Source: Gordionus sp. m RMFG-2023 (taxonomy: Eukaryota > Nematomorpha > Gordioida > Chordodea > Parachordodidae). From it: a stretch of DNA of 64,000 nucleotides. The notes under the pieces were generated by a model that was not told where the DNA came from, did not search any database, and saw nothing but the letters and a program-made list of their open reading frames with translations. Made by a program: the position numbers and the translations under genes. The DNA is taken from the NCBI RefSeq assembly GCF_954871325.1, contig NC_088775.1, forward strand, positions 27,009,561 to 27,073,560, in the 5' to 3' direction. Shown here piece after piece: positions 24,642 to 36,089 of the stretch; position 1 is the stretch's first letter, and the number at the start of each line of letters is the position of its first letter.

Positions 24642-25376
24642 TACAAAGAATTAAAAATAATTTTAATCACAAATAACTTAATGCTGCGGCCAAAATTATA
24701 CAATGTAATTTATATTATGATTAAAATAAAAGCATAAAAAGGCATTAAAAATAAAAGAAAATATATATATATTTTTTTTTACCTTAAATACACTGATATA
24801 TAAAAAAAATTGACTTTTAATCACAATTTATTTTTTCTAAATTTAATTGTATAGTCTATTTATTAGACTGAATATCTGCGGTCCCTGAGTATGTTTACTT
24901 CGGACCAGTGTTAGATTTTGATGTTGATTATTATTAAAAAAAAGGAAGATTAAATATTAAAATATATATAACATCAAACCTTTTTGTATTTAGAAGTACG
25001 GTAACTTTATTTTGAAATAGAATTAATTGAATAATAATTGGTGAATTAAATTTTAAAATGATTTTGTTTCGTATATATATCTTTTTTTTTAAATATTCAA
25101 ATAACATTTTTTAACCAAAAAAAAATTTGAATAACGAAAGAAATTAATAATTTTAACATATACTAACAATGCCCAACTAAAATTATAATATAATAATAAT
25201 AATAACTAATTATAATATTCAAAATATATTAAAAAAAAAGAATTCATTATTTAAAAAAATGAATAAACACCACAATAATAACTAATTATAATATTCAAAA
25301 AAGTAATTACATAACAATATAAAAAAAATTAATAAAAAAAGGAATTAATTATTTAAAAAAATGAATAAATACAACA

Positions 25377-25591
25377 TGTCAAGTAAATGTTTTATTATAT
25401 TTGATGTGCTGATATTTTTTGGAAAAGATTTGATTGTATAACTAATTAAAAAATTTACAAATATTTTTAAAATAATCAAAAAATTACTCTGAAAATGGAA
25501 TTATTTTTATCCTCACCATCTTTATCAAGTGCTATTTGCAAGCATATATTACAAAAGACTTTATCTGTAGCAACACTGATTCTCTTATTAT
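25377..25591. repeat. Right copy of 217-bp duplication of hAT sequence
   Basis: Matches 21251-21467 closely and resumes the hAT at the outer border of the inverted-arm element. Confidence 0.9.
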
Positions 25592-26060
25592 TTGTGTCAG
25601 TTTTTAATATTAAGGATCCAAAATGTTTCCAAGCAAAAGAGGCTTTGCTTGCAAGGATATACTATATTTTATTACAGGGTATTGCAATGCTGCATCCATT
25701 ATAATTGTTTTAGTCCTTTTTTATATATGTTATAATGGCAACAAAATAAAAATCATTAATTAAAATTTCCTATTATGATAAAAAATAAATTTAATATAAC
25801 GAGTTATAAATTATTTGAAGCATCAAAATAAAAGAATAAAATATAGAATTACTAATTCAAAAAATATTTAATATTTTTCTTATAATTACAATTCATAAAT
25901 TATATATAAAATAAATAAATAATAAAAAATATGTATCACGCCGCCACGCCGCCGAATTTTTACATCGGCGGCGGCGTGTTGAGCGCCGACAATTTTTTGG
26001 CGGGCAGCGTCGGCGTGGTTAAAATTATCGGCAGCGGCGCATTTGACCAGCGGCGCACTG
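25592..26060. other. Right end of the hAT with GGCGGC subterminal repeats
   Basis: AT-rich to 25930, then dense CGGCGG and GGCGTG motifs on both strands up to the terminal CAGCGGCGCACTG. Similar clusters are at 7830-7905 (the other end) and 33255-33340 (another fragment). Confidence 0.6.
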
Positions 26061-27290
26061 TCTATTTAGATCTGATACTATATTATGAAATGCATTATGA
26101 AAAATTACATTGATAATTTTAAGTAATAATTATCATTTTATATATTAAATTTATAAAATATTATATTTTAACTTGTAATAGATGTTACTTTTCTTGATAA
26201 CATATTATTTCCATACAATTTTATTGCTTCTTCATAATCCTTTATGGTGAAAATTTTCCTATTTGGAATTTTTATATATTTGAGTATCATAATAATATTA
26301 TACAAATTAAGTTATTTATTGCGCCGACATGCCACGATTCTACTAACCCCAATGATGTTAATATTACTAATATGATCTTAACATATATTTAAGCCTTACA
26401 AATCAATTTAAAACTTTCCTAACTATTAAAATAGAGTTTTAACTTACGTATATTGTCAATTTTGTCATGTTTAAGCGTTTAGTTTTTTTAATACAACCAA
26501 TAATGTAAAGTAAAAATATTGTAATTTTCACTTCAAAAACATGTCATAACAAATAAAAATTTAAATAACCAAATAATATAAATTATTTTCTTCCCCACAT
26601 ATGGATATCATAGAATTCTATTTTAGAACAAAATTTAAATTTATAATCGTTACTGGGTTTAAAATAAAATCAATTGAACCGACAAGCCCCTTGTATCTAC
26701 TAGCCCATGTGTTACCAATTGTGCGTGAAAAATGGATTTCAAAAAATTTATCTCTTTTTTGAAAGAATATTTGAATGTTAGATAACACTCTTAATTAAAT
26801 TGTTATACTGTATTAGATTAACATTGTTTGCTTCATTTGTATATTATAAATAAAGGGAACATAAAATAATTAAATTATAAAAAATGGTAAAATTTGATAA
26901 AAAATAAAACTCGACTTTTTGTGTGCTTGTATTTTGTCTTGGCTTGATGATCGACCGAAATTAATTAGATCTGATAGCTATGTTTAGAAATGATTGCTAA
27001 TGAGACACAATAGAAAGAGAGGAAATCAAAATCAGGAATTTGGAGCTCGAAAAAAATATGGGGGTTTCAGTTAAACTCAATATTTTTCAAAATAATGTTC
27101 AATTAAAACAATGGCAAAAAAATTTGAAAAAATTTAAATACTTAATGAACCTTCTTAAAAATGATTAAACTCAAAAATTTTGATAATATACGTAAACATA
27201 AAATATAATATATATAATCTCCATAATCATAACACGATTGTTTTCGTATCTCCCTAATGTATCTTAAATTTAAGGAGACTATATAGTGTA
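26061..27290. other. AT-rich stretch without recognised gene
   Basis: No ORF with a recognisable motif and no repeats of note. Confidence 0.45.
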
Positions 27291-27299
27291 ATGTTAATT

Positions 27300-27366
27300 T
27301 TTTGCTCTCTAGAATCGAACTCGAGCCTCCCCGTTTCAAAGGCATATGATTTACCGCATGCACCAA
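27300..27366 (-). repeat. tRNA-like sequence (Gln-like), SINE head or pseudogene
   Basis: On the minus strand a B-box-like GAGTTCGATTC lies downstream of a CCTTTGAAAC segment that resembles the anticodon loop of tRNA-Gln(TTG), and upstream is GTTGGTGCATGCGG, a poor A box. The stems do not pair well, so this is not a functional tRNA. The core GCATGCACCAACTTGAATATAA recurs just downstream at 27419-27440. Confidence 0.4.
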
Positions 27367-27463
27367 CTTGAATATAAATAAATTTAAAATATTAATTATA
27401 TATATATTAAAGTTTCACGCATGCACCAACTTGAATATAATATAATTTAAAATATTAAATATA

Positions 27464-27910
27464 TAGATGTTGAAGGGTATTCATTTAGTTTGTGTGTATG
27501 GTATTAAATATACTTTATTAATAAATTTTATATAAATATTAATTATATAGATGTTGAAGGGTATTCATTTAGTTTGTGTGTATGGTATTAAATATACTTT
27601 ATTAATAAATTTTATATAAATATTAAAATTTAAGAGTAAAAGAGGTAAAATTGTTCAATGTGTACTGTGAGCATGTATTAGAAATATCAAAATTTAAAAA
27701 TGTGATGGAAATCATATTGAATAAAATTTAAAATAGAGGTGCTTTAAGATTTTTGAATTTTAAATATGGGTTATAGATTGGTCTGAAATTTTTTTTGCAG
27801 ACATAGCCAGAACTGATCAAAAAACCATGTGTTGAAGGGTAATTATTTAGTTTGTGTGTATGGTATTAAATATATTTTATTAATAAATTTTATATAAATA
27901 ATAAAATTTA
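27464..27910. repeat. Tandem 79-bp repeats, three copies
   Basis: The unit with TGTTGAAGGGTATTCATTTA followed by GTTTGTGTGTATGG occurs at 27469 and 27551 almost identically, and again, diverged, near 27832. Confidence 0.85.
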
Positions 27911-28259
27911 AGAGTAAAGAGAGAGGTAAAATTGATGTATTGGAAATATCAAAATTTAAAATGGTTTGTTTAAAATTTAAATTAGGATGAACATATTTTC
28001 AGAATGGTACTTTAATATGTATTCATGAATTTCATATAAATAGCAGGAGCTCAAATTTACCCTTCATTTGATTATAATTTTGAAATTAGACAGATTTAAT
28101 TCTTATAAGCCCCTTATATCAGACCTATTTTTCTGGATCAAATAAATTATTTGGGTTTTCCTGGGCTTGGGAAATATTTTTCACCATTAATATGGGCTTG
28201 GACATAGCTTGAGAAACATTTTTCATAATTATTATAGTCTAAAATTCCTGTAAATTTTT

Positions 28260-29110
28260 TAATTTTAAATATGGGCTAGAAATTGGCCTGAAAATTTCTT
28301 TTGAAGACATGGCAAGGCCTGATCAAAAACCAAGGCCCATGCAACTTTCATATTCTGATTGTATTTTTAAATGCATTGTGACTTTTTATATATTTTATTT
28401 CAGTCCTCAACTATCAAAATTATTATGGCCTTTTGCAGGTTTGAGAAAACCAAGTGCGAGGACCTGGCTTGGGAATTTTTTTAATATTAGGCATAGGTGT
28501 TATATTTAAAAAATAATATTTATATGGCCCTCAGGTAAAATCTAATTTAAATAAATTTTTATTCAAAAAAATAGTATTCACTCTTAGTCTTAATGGGTTG
28601 GCCTTGGTTGGAGTGAGCTAGGTTAAAATAGACTAAAAAATAGATATGGTTTTTAGAGATTTACCTATCTCCAGGCTTGGAAAATTATTATCGGTTGGCC
28701 AGGTTTGAGAAAATTTTTTTATAAAATTATTATGGGTTAGGCTGGGCTTGGAAAAAATTTTTAAAAATATATTAGGCTGGGCTTGGGGAAAATTTTTCAA
28801 AATTATTATGAGCTTGGACGCTTGAGAATTTTTTCATTATTAATTATAGGTCAGACATTGGCCCAAAACAAATTTTTTTGCAGGCCTGGGCTTGACCTGA
28901 TCAAAAAACCAAGGCCCATGAAAATCTGAATTTTGATTGTATTTTTAAATTCATTATGATTATTTAAATATTTTATTTCAGTTCTCAACTATCAAAATTA
29001 TTATGATCTTTCATTGGGCTTGGAAGAATTTTCATAATTAATATGGCTTTAGACTTTGCCTGGAAATTTTTTTTAATATTAAATATTAGGTATAAGTAAT
29101 CAGTAATATT
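28260..29110. repeat. Diverged tandem duplication of about 570 bp
   Basis: CTGATCAAAAACCAAGGCCCATG and the following 110 bases (to CTCAACTATCAAAATTATTATG) occur near 28319 and again near 28897. A weaker start is seen near 27813. Between them, TGGGCTTGG-type motifs repeat many times. No coding role is apparent. Confidence 0.7.
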
Positions 29111-29439
29111 TAACAAATAATATTGGTATTATCAAGTAAATGCTTTAAATTTATTTTTACTCAAACCATAGCACTTAGTTTTAATGGATTATACCTGGTC
29201 TGAAGGGATGAGGGGGTAAGAAGAATAAAAATTTGATATTATTTTCAAATAACAGGTAACATGCATAAAAGTAAGAAGAAAATTTTCATTCCCCGTCATT
29301 TTTGACGGGCTATTTACTAGTAGTGATATATTTCTTTAGACCGGTTCGGGTCCTTTGTTGTTTTAGGGGTTCTGGTTTTCGCGAAACCTAATTCTGATTC
29401 ATATATTTAAATTATTTTTTTTACAATATTTATTATAAT

Positions 29440-29575
29440 AGAGATCTGCAGAAGTACCGTTTACATAGCCCGGCCTGGGTTTTATATTTTCAGGCTTGGC
29501 CTAGCTCGGGTAATTAAAAAAATTGTTTTAGGCTGGCCCGGAAATTAATGTACGGCCAGGCCTGGGAGGTCTCTA
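29440..29575. mobile_element. GC-rich hAT-type MITE
   Basis: Starts AGAGATCTGCAG and ends GGAGGTCTCTA, so the termini are inverted. ATTATAAT flanks both sides (29432-29439 and 29576-29583), an 8-bp target duplication. The inside is rich in GGCCTGG and GGCCCGG motifs. It belongs to the same family as 42123-42443. Confidence 0.75.
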
Positions 29576-29583
29576 ATTATAAT

Positions 29584-30188
29584 ATATTTCATTAATCAAA
29601 TTTAAAAAATATATTCAATATCAAAATCGTTTATGTTTGGTTTACAGTATATGTCTCGTAGGGCAGGAAGAATTTAGGATATGTGGAATCTTTAGCATTT
29701 AAATCGTTTATAGTTTATTTTTTATCTTTCAAAGGACCTTATTTTAACGGAATCGTAATTACACCATGTGTATATATATAATACTAACCTTATTAATTTC
29801 AGTCATATCGTAAAATTTTGGGTTATATCTAATATTTTTTTTAAAAAAATCTATGGAAATATCAAAATTAAAAATGATTAAAAAATTTGGGGGCATCCAT
29901 TTCTGAAATTTATAAGGTAAGGTATAAATTATAAAATTTAGGAATGGATCGAATTAGTATACTTGAAAAATCGAATATATCATAGGATAAGATGGGACAA
30001 AATATTTATACATATTTTTCTTATATAGGGGGGGGGGGCAATAAAAAATAGAATAGGTCCAACGCAGGAATATTCAATTCCAGAAAAATTATTACTTTAA
30101 AAATTAAAAAAAATAATATGCACAGATTTAAGTTTTTAAGAATTTTTCCATAACTGATTTTTTATTAAATTCCTTAATTTTATATACT
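29584..30188. other. AT-rich stretch without recognised gene
   Basis: Includes a G tract near 30030. Nothing codes recognisably. Confidence 0.45.
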
Positions 30189-30189
30189 A

Positions 30190-30430
30190 ATAGTGAGCAC
30201 AAATTGCGTGTTTCAAATGCAAATTACGCATTTCACGTGCAAATTGGTCAAATTACCGCTTGGCGTTAGAAACCATTTTAAAAAATACCAACTGGGTTTG
30301 CTTATTTCAATACTTTATTATTTATTCCTTTTGCGTTGGTCTAGGACCAAATCTTCAAGAACTCGAATTTTTTCGCAAGAGCCGACAAAACCTTATTACC
30401 CAGATAAGAATAATAGGGGCGAAGAAGGTA
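30190..30430 (+). CDS. Possible host exon, product unknown
   Basis: One frame is open for 96 codons from about 30191. Its later part reads LALETILKNTNWVCLFQYF, then VGLGPNLQELEFFRKSRQNL, and it stops being protein-like after GAKK, where GAAGAAG is followed by GTAATT, a plausible donor. A possible acceptor is TTAG just before 30270. The base composition is more even than that of the flanks. I recognise no domain, and no neighbouring exon was found in matching phase. Confidence 0.3.
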
Positions 30431-30479
30431 ATTAAACTCCCTTCCTTTGTTGTTCAATTATATATAAATTACAATTAAT

Positions 30480-31630
30480 ATGAAATAAAATGCAAAAAAT
30501 TAACATGCATGTCTTAATGGAATATTTCTATTAATGAAAATAAAATGATAGACGATAATATAATATATTAAACCCATCTTTTTTATAACTTATTAAATTT
30601 TGAATTTGACTATACTAATAAAAATCTACCTTAATTTAAACATGGGATGCGTTAAGTTCTTTTAATATTAAAATAATATGGCAAAAACGCAAACGCTCTG
30701 GGCTCACTTCATTGTAAAGGACATACTTATATAAATATATCCCATTATTTAAATTCGTTTTTGATGTCACATTTTTATTTTCTTTTCCAATTAGGAGGAA
30801 ATATATTATTATTTAATACATATGCTTTAATAATAATATTTCTGTAACAATAAAATAAATATTTCACATGACTAGCTATTCCTATTGGAAAATTTTTTTT
30901 TAAAAGATTCTTAAAACCAAATTACTATAAAAAATCTTGTTTTTTGATTTTTTTTACTTGTAACATTTTGAATGGGAATGAAATTTTCTGCCGAATCAAG
31001 ACTTTCATCTTTCCGAAATTTGAAACTGACCAATTTATCTAGTCGAATTTAAAAGAAAATTATAATTATATTTCACTTCAAACATTACTACCATATTTTA
31101 AATATACTATTCAACTGAGTCGATTTAGTAGCGACCCAGGTTCGGGTTTCAAAATTTAATTCAGCAATATGAGTCGTAGGTTAATCTTCTTTGCGCTAGT
31201 CGAAATTATCAGTCATTTAAAATAGGTAAATCAATAAAGTTCATAGTTTAAAAAAATAGACAGTTTTTAGGATAATAAATATTCTAATAAGTTATCGAGT
31301 TTCTTACATATTTTTTATAAAAAAAGTTTTTTTTGGTTATTCAAATATATTTCGACATTTTCTAAACTTTCTTTCTTTCACAAAATTTGACCCATCTTAT
31401 AAATAAAATTATTAAATTTATTTGGAATCACTGAATGATACTGGAAATGTTACAAAAGCATATTTTCTTATGAATGCCCCCCCCCCCACCTTTCAACTTC
31501 CTTTTTATAAAAGTCTGAGCTCGATTCACCCTTAATTTTTTTAAAGGGCTCCAGATCGACTTGTAGTTTGTACCTTTTGGATTTCCATATCATTTTTACT
31601 AGAATTAATTATATTTTTAAAAATATGTCA
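30480..31630. other. AT-rich stretch without recognised gene
   Basis: Contains a 13-base C tract near 31480 and no supported gene. Confidence 0.45.
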
Positions 31631-31634
31631 ATAT

Positions 31635-31859
31635 TTACAACATTGGACAATTTAATCGACATTTCTTAAATATAAGAAAGTTTATATTCATTTTTGTTAA
31701 ATTTATGAATGAGTATTCAGGATTCATAATTGTTAATGATATCGATAAAAATATATTCAATTTGTTTTTAATACTTGCCACTTGCAGAATCAGGCCTATA
31801 GATATTGTAAACAATAAAAGTATTAAAATAAATCGAAATTTAGGTGACATTTCCGCCAT
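31635..31859 (-). CDS. Possible small secreted or membrane peptide
   Basis: A 74-codon ORF that begins MAEMSPKFRFILILLLFTIS, which looks like a signal peptide or anchor. It ends in a basic segment with two cysteines (KKCRLNCPML). The start ATG is followed by G and preceded by ACT, a fair context. The rest is AT-driven in composition, so a chance ORF is likely. Confidence 0.2.
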   Translation of the reverse strand: MAEMSPKFRFILILLLFTISIGLILQVASIKNKLNIFLSISLTIMNPEYSFINLTKMNINFLIFKKCRLNCPML

Positions 31860-31909
31860 AGTAATTATCTTTTTCTTTGATTTAAATATTTATAAAATAA
31901 AATATTAAT

Positions 31910-33230
31910 TTTTTAAACAAGATTTTTTTTGTCTATGTTTGGGTTTATAATTTTTGATGAATTGGCAAAAATTTTGTAAATATTGATTAATACGTTCGTA
32001 GGATTTAAAACTTAATAATAATAATTTACATAAGTTGTTTCGCCAAAAGGTTTATATTAATTTTGATATAATATAAAATAATTATGACTTAGAAAATTAA
32101 CAAATTTTTATAAAGGCGAATTTCATATTTTAGATGTCTATTAAAAAAAAATTAATGCATGATAAATTATAAGATATTTTTGAAAAACTTTTGAAATATC
32201 ACTAGTAAGTTGTGAGTAATTATTTTCCATAGAGGATGACTTAGTGATAAAGAAAAGAAATAAATTACCAAGAAAGATTATACAAAAAATTGTCAAAAAT
32301 TTAGCTACGGGATACAAAACCTATAAATATATAATGGAATTTTTTTTAAGAATCGTGTTATATCAAAATGACTTTATTTTAATTTTTATTAATAAAAATT
32401 AAAAAATGGGTGCTGGAGGGGGCGGGGAATGATAAAATTTTGATATTTATAGTTTTGTCTTTGTAACCCAGTTATTTTTTTAGATTTTTTGTCAATCCGT
32501 AATTCTTTCAGAGACCTGCAGTTACTGCATGGCCCGGTTTTGTGAAAAAAATTCCGCCCGGGGGTACAAAAAATTTTTTTTACGGCACGGTTTATAAAAA
32601 ATAATATTTCGGTTTCGATTTTAAAAAATATACCTATTCGACATTTTGCTTCTTTATTCTAAAAGGATAAACGAAGATTATTCTTCATTTATTACCAAAA
32701 AAAGTAGTAACTAAGTGTGGGTAGATGTTTGCAAGGGCTGACCGAAGTCCGACCCGAAATAAATATTAAAAATACAAATATCTTTAATAATACAAATATC
32801 TTTTTTTTCACAAAAATGTCAATCAGAATAACTGATATTGATTTATTCATTATATTTTTTAGAAATTTTTTCTCTGATAACAATTATATCATCTTTTTTC
32901 GTATTTAATCACAATAATATAGAAATTCGATTGTATTTTAACTTTATTTTTTATATTTAAATTAAATAAAATTTATATGTATACAAATTAAATAAAATGC
33001 AACTTTATATGAATATTGATTAGATTATAGGGATTAAATATACTTTTCTTTTATTTACGGTGGCAATATATGAATAAATACACATAATTTTTTATTGTTT
33101 TTTAATATTATAAAATTCGAGCTAGCGCCGCGAAAAAATAACATTGTAGATTTCTAGGTAGGGGTATAAAATAATTTAATTTAAATGTTTTTTTTTTATT
33201 TTCAATTATTTATTACGAACATTTACGGCA
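31910..33230. other. AT-rich stretch with a decayed GC-rich MITE
   Basis: A segment near 32515-32600 (CAGAGACCTGCAG, then GCCCGGTTTT) resembles one half of the GC-rich MITE family. Nothing else is recognisable. Confidence 0.4.
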
Positions 33231-33234
33231 TTAG

Positions 33235-33560
33235 AACTGTGCGCCTAGAAAAATTATCGGCGGCGACTTTAAAGCTATCAGCGGCGCACTGCTCTTCACG
33301 CTACCGTTTATATCGAGGAGGGTCAGGCGGCGCGCCAAATCTTTCATTACCCTAAAGTACTATTTTTGATTTTTCTTACTTAATTTAGAATGTTTTTTAA
33401 TGAAACACTAAATTTTTCATTTATTTGAAACAACTATTCTTTAAATAAATTTTTTTTTAAAACATTGTGAGGATGTTCTTAGGTTTAAGGTTAGCCCAGC
33501 TACAGAAAATATACTCTCACTGGGACTGCTTGTTATGTTCGTTGCTAATTGCTTCGTGAG
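33235..33560 (-). pseudogene. Fragment of the same hAT family
   Basis: At 33282-33294 the plus strand reads AGCGGCGCACTG, as at the right end of the hAT at 26 kb, with CGGCGG clusters around it. On the minus strand near 33545-33470 it encodes SPSESIFSVAGLTLN, matching the dimerisation block PSERVFSIAGLTLNS of the large copy. It is a short, decayed remnant. Confidence 0.65.
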
Positions 33561-35294
33561 ATTAATAATAATTGTTGCAATATTCAAATGAGTTAAAGAA
33601 AAATGAAGAAAAAAGATTTATTACTCAGATTAAATAAAGTTCAAGATTTTTTCAGTTTGTTTTTTAAACATTATGTAAATGAATATTAGAGAAAAGTATA
33701 TATAATCGAGGATATTTTTATTGTAAATAGATCATGATTTTACGAACTTAATTTTTTTAATCTTTAATTTATATTAATTTTATTTTTCTTTTATTTTGAT
33801 TATGTTTTTACCTTATATTGAAGTATTTAATAAAGATTTAGTATCATTTTAGTTCTAACCTTTCTTTATTTGACAACGGTTCTAATCTCCCAATCCTAAA
33901 AATTTCTTTATTTTACAATAATAACAATTTTAATAAAGGATTTCATTGAAAATAAATAATGAATAGATTTACATTTGATGAATAAGAAATATTATAAAAT
34001 ATATTTACTTTAAAAATAAATTGTTAAAATTTTTATCGTCATCTTTCTCTATTACTATTTTTAAACAGATATTACATTTTCTGGTCAAGTTGAGTTTTTT
34101 TGTTATCTTTGTTTAATATTAATCCCCCAAAATATTTATTAATTTTAAATCATATATTAAAATTATTGATTGAATTTTTTAAGAGATTATAAAAAATCGA
34201 AATATAATTATTTAAAATGTTGTAACACGTCCTGTTGATAATATGTCACATTTTATGGGGATATTAGATTTAATAAATCTGATGCTTTCTTGCGTAAAAA
34301 TAATTTAATTAATAAAATAACATTAGTAATTTTTTATAAAATAAGTAAAATATTTGTTTATTATATTTTCTGGGTAAATGTGTAGCCAGTGAGCAGCAAT
34401 TTATTAGAACTCACTATTTCTTATTAATTTCAATTATTATTTTGAAAGATCTGCAAGCTAGGAAATCGGTCCAAAAATAGTATGATTCCAAAAATCCTTA
34501 TAGGATTTTAAATTTTTTTAAAAAAAACTAAACATCCAAGCCAATCCGTGGTTAAAAATCTAGGGCCGGGCCGATTTAAAAAAAAATTATATAAGCTAAT
34601 TAGTTGGATATTCATATCATGGAATGCTTAATATTCATATTTTCAATTTCCCTTCGAAACAATTTGCAATATAAACTCAAAATAAGGGAAAAATGAAAAT
34701 CCGGGGGGATGGGATTGGTGATCTATTTTTTAAATTTGAGCGGGAACTAAAATTTCGACCTAAAAGATCTTTAATTATTTTATAAATTCTCATAAACGAA
34801 TCAGAGAATTTCTAAATTAATAAGAATGATCAAATTTTTGTTTAAAATCAAACATAGATAGATTTATCAAAAAAAATCTGATGAGGGGACTTAAAAATTT
34901 AACCTCTTTAAAGTATCTCATAAATAAGGATCTACCGATATTATTTTATCGGAAGGAATCGAGCCGATTATTCATCTTTTTAAAATATCGATTATGGGCC
35001 TATTATAAAATTTTTCGATAAAATGGCGCCTTAATGTTTATAAATTTTCAAAATCATATTTTAAAAAAATTAAGGAAATGTAAACATGCACTAATTAATT
35101 TTTTAATAATGGATAATAATGAATTAATAAACATTATGTCATATTTTTAATTTTGTTTCTTATATACTTTTATACATTAAAAAAAATCAAATAAAGAATA
35201 CAATCAAATGTGATAATGGATCGGTAATCGGCGATATATATCTATTTAATTTCGTATCGGCTTCCGAAAAATAGTAAAGGTACACCCTACTGAT
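33561..35294. other. AT-rich stretch without recognised gene
   Basis: A small GC-rich patch (GGGCCGGGCCG) near 34562 resembles the GC-rich MITEs. No gene is seen. Confidence 0.45.
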
Positions 35295-36081
35295 TAGTGA
35301 TGGAAAATCGCGCCACTCAAGCCTACTCCAAAACGGCTGAGCCGACGCTAATGGAAAATATTGGCTCAGCCTTGGAGCAAAATAAATCGGCCCAAACCTT
35401 GGATTGGAACTTAATAAAACTCGGCCGATCCCAAACGAATATTTTTTTTATTTGTATCGAGAATTAATTTCAATGTTTTAAATTAAAATCTTATACTTTA
35501 CCCCCTTTATTGTATAATAACACTCATTTAACTGTAATATGGGGACGGTAATTTTATTTATCAATTTAAAATTATCAATGTTTAAAGATGTCAACGTAAG
35601 CACTTTTTTTAAATGATGATCGTTTTTATCATTTTAAAATTTATTAAAATTCCAAATTCGCTAATATGATATGGAAACTAATATTCCGATTTTTGTTTTT
35701 AAAACATAACAAATTTAAGAACAGGAAATAAAATAGAAAGAGGTAATTGAAACTTTTCATTTTAAAATGATTTACAATTCTAAAAAAAAAATTGCGAAGA
35801 ATTTTCATAGAAATTTAAAACAAAACAGAAATATAGAACAAATTTATAAAAACGAATTATGTTTTAAGGTCGGAATTTTCCATAGAAATTTAAAATAAAA
35901 GCAACACTATACCCATCCTTATTTTTAAATACTCAAATTCAATCTAATAAAATTATTTATTAAGTTCCAATTTGAAGCTATAATACACAGATTTTAAGTT
36001 CAACATTGAGCCAATTTTTTCGGCTCACGAAGGTTAAGCCAATTTTTTCAACGTAGTGAGTGGTGCAATTTTGCATCACTA
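35295..36081. mobile_element. 787-bp hAT-type MITE
   Basis: Starts TAGTGATGGAAAATCGCGCC, and the other end read inward is TAGTGATGCAAAATTGCACC. Flanks are CTACTGAT and CTATCGAT, an 8-bp target duplication with two differences. The inside has no transposase. Confidence 0.8.
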
Positions 36082-36089
36082 CTATCGAT

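Larger units (their letters stand above)
21468..25376. mobile_element. Ty3/gypsy element with long inverted terminal arms
   Basis: Both outer ends begin TGTTGTATTTATTC pointing inward, so the terminal repeats are in inverted, not direct, orientation. The left arm (21468 to about 22869) and the right arm (about 23972-25376) are 1.4-kb near-identical inverted copies. Each holds an LTR, a gag-like region and an Asn/Phe-rich linker. The 1.1-kb centre, read on the minus strand, holds an aspartic protease-like segment and the pol linker up to the start of RT (GIIKPIV). RT, RNase H, integrase and the 3' LTR are absent. The layout fits a snap-back of one cDNA strand during reverse transcription. The element is incomplete and broken, but the arms are so alike that the event is recent. 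Confidence 0.85.
7787..26060 (-). mobile_element. hAT DNA transposon with three nested insertions
   Basis: The outer ends carry matching inverted termini. The left end begins near 7787 with CATGTGCGCCG, and the right end, read on the minus strand from 26060, begins CAGTGCGCCGC. Both ends are followed by subterminal clusters of CGGCGG repeats (7830-7905 and 25935-26050). Between them the minus strand carries a hAT transposase interrupted by a Ty3/gypsy element (8019-18815, carrying a LINE), a Mutator-like MITE (19300-19878) and a partly palindromic Ty3/gypsy element (21468-25376). Removing these leaves roughly 3 kb, a normal size for an autonomous hAT. The flanks share only part of an 8-bp target duplication (GGTCTAGA versus TCTATTTA), so the exact ends are uncertain. 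Confidence 0.65.
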
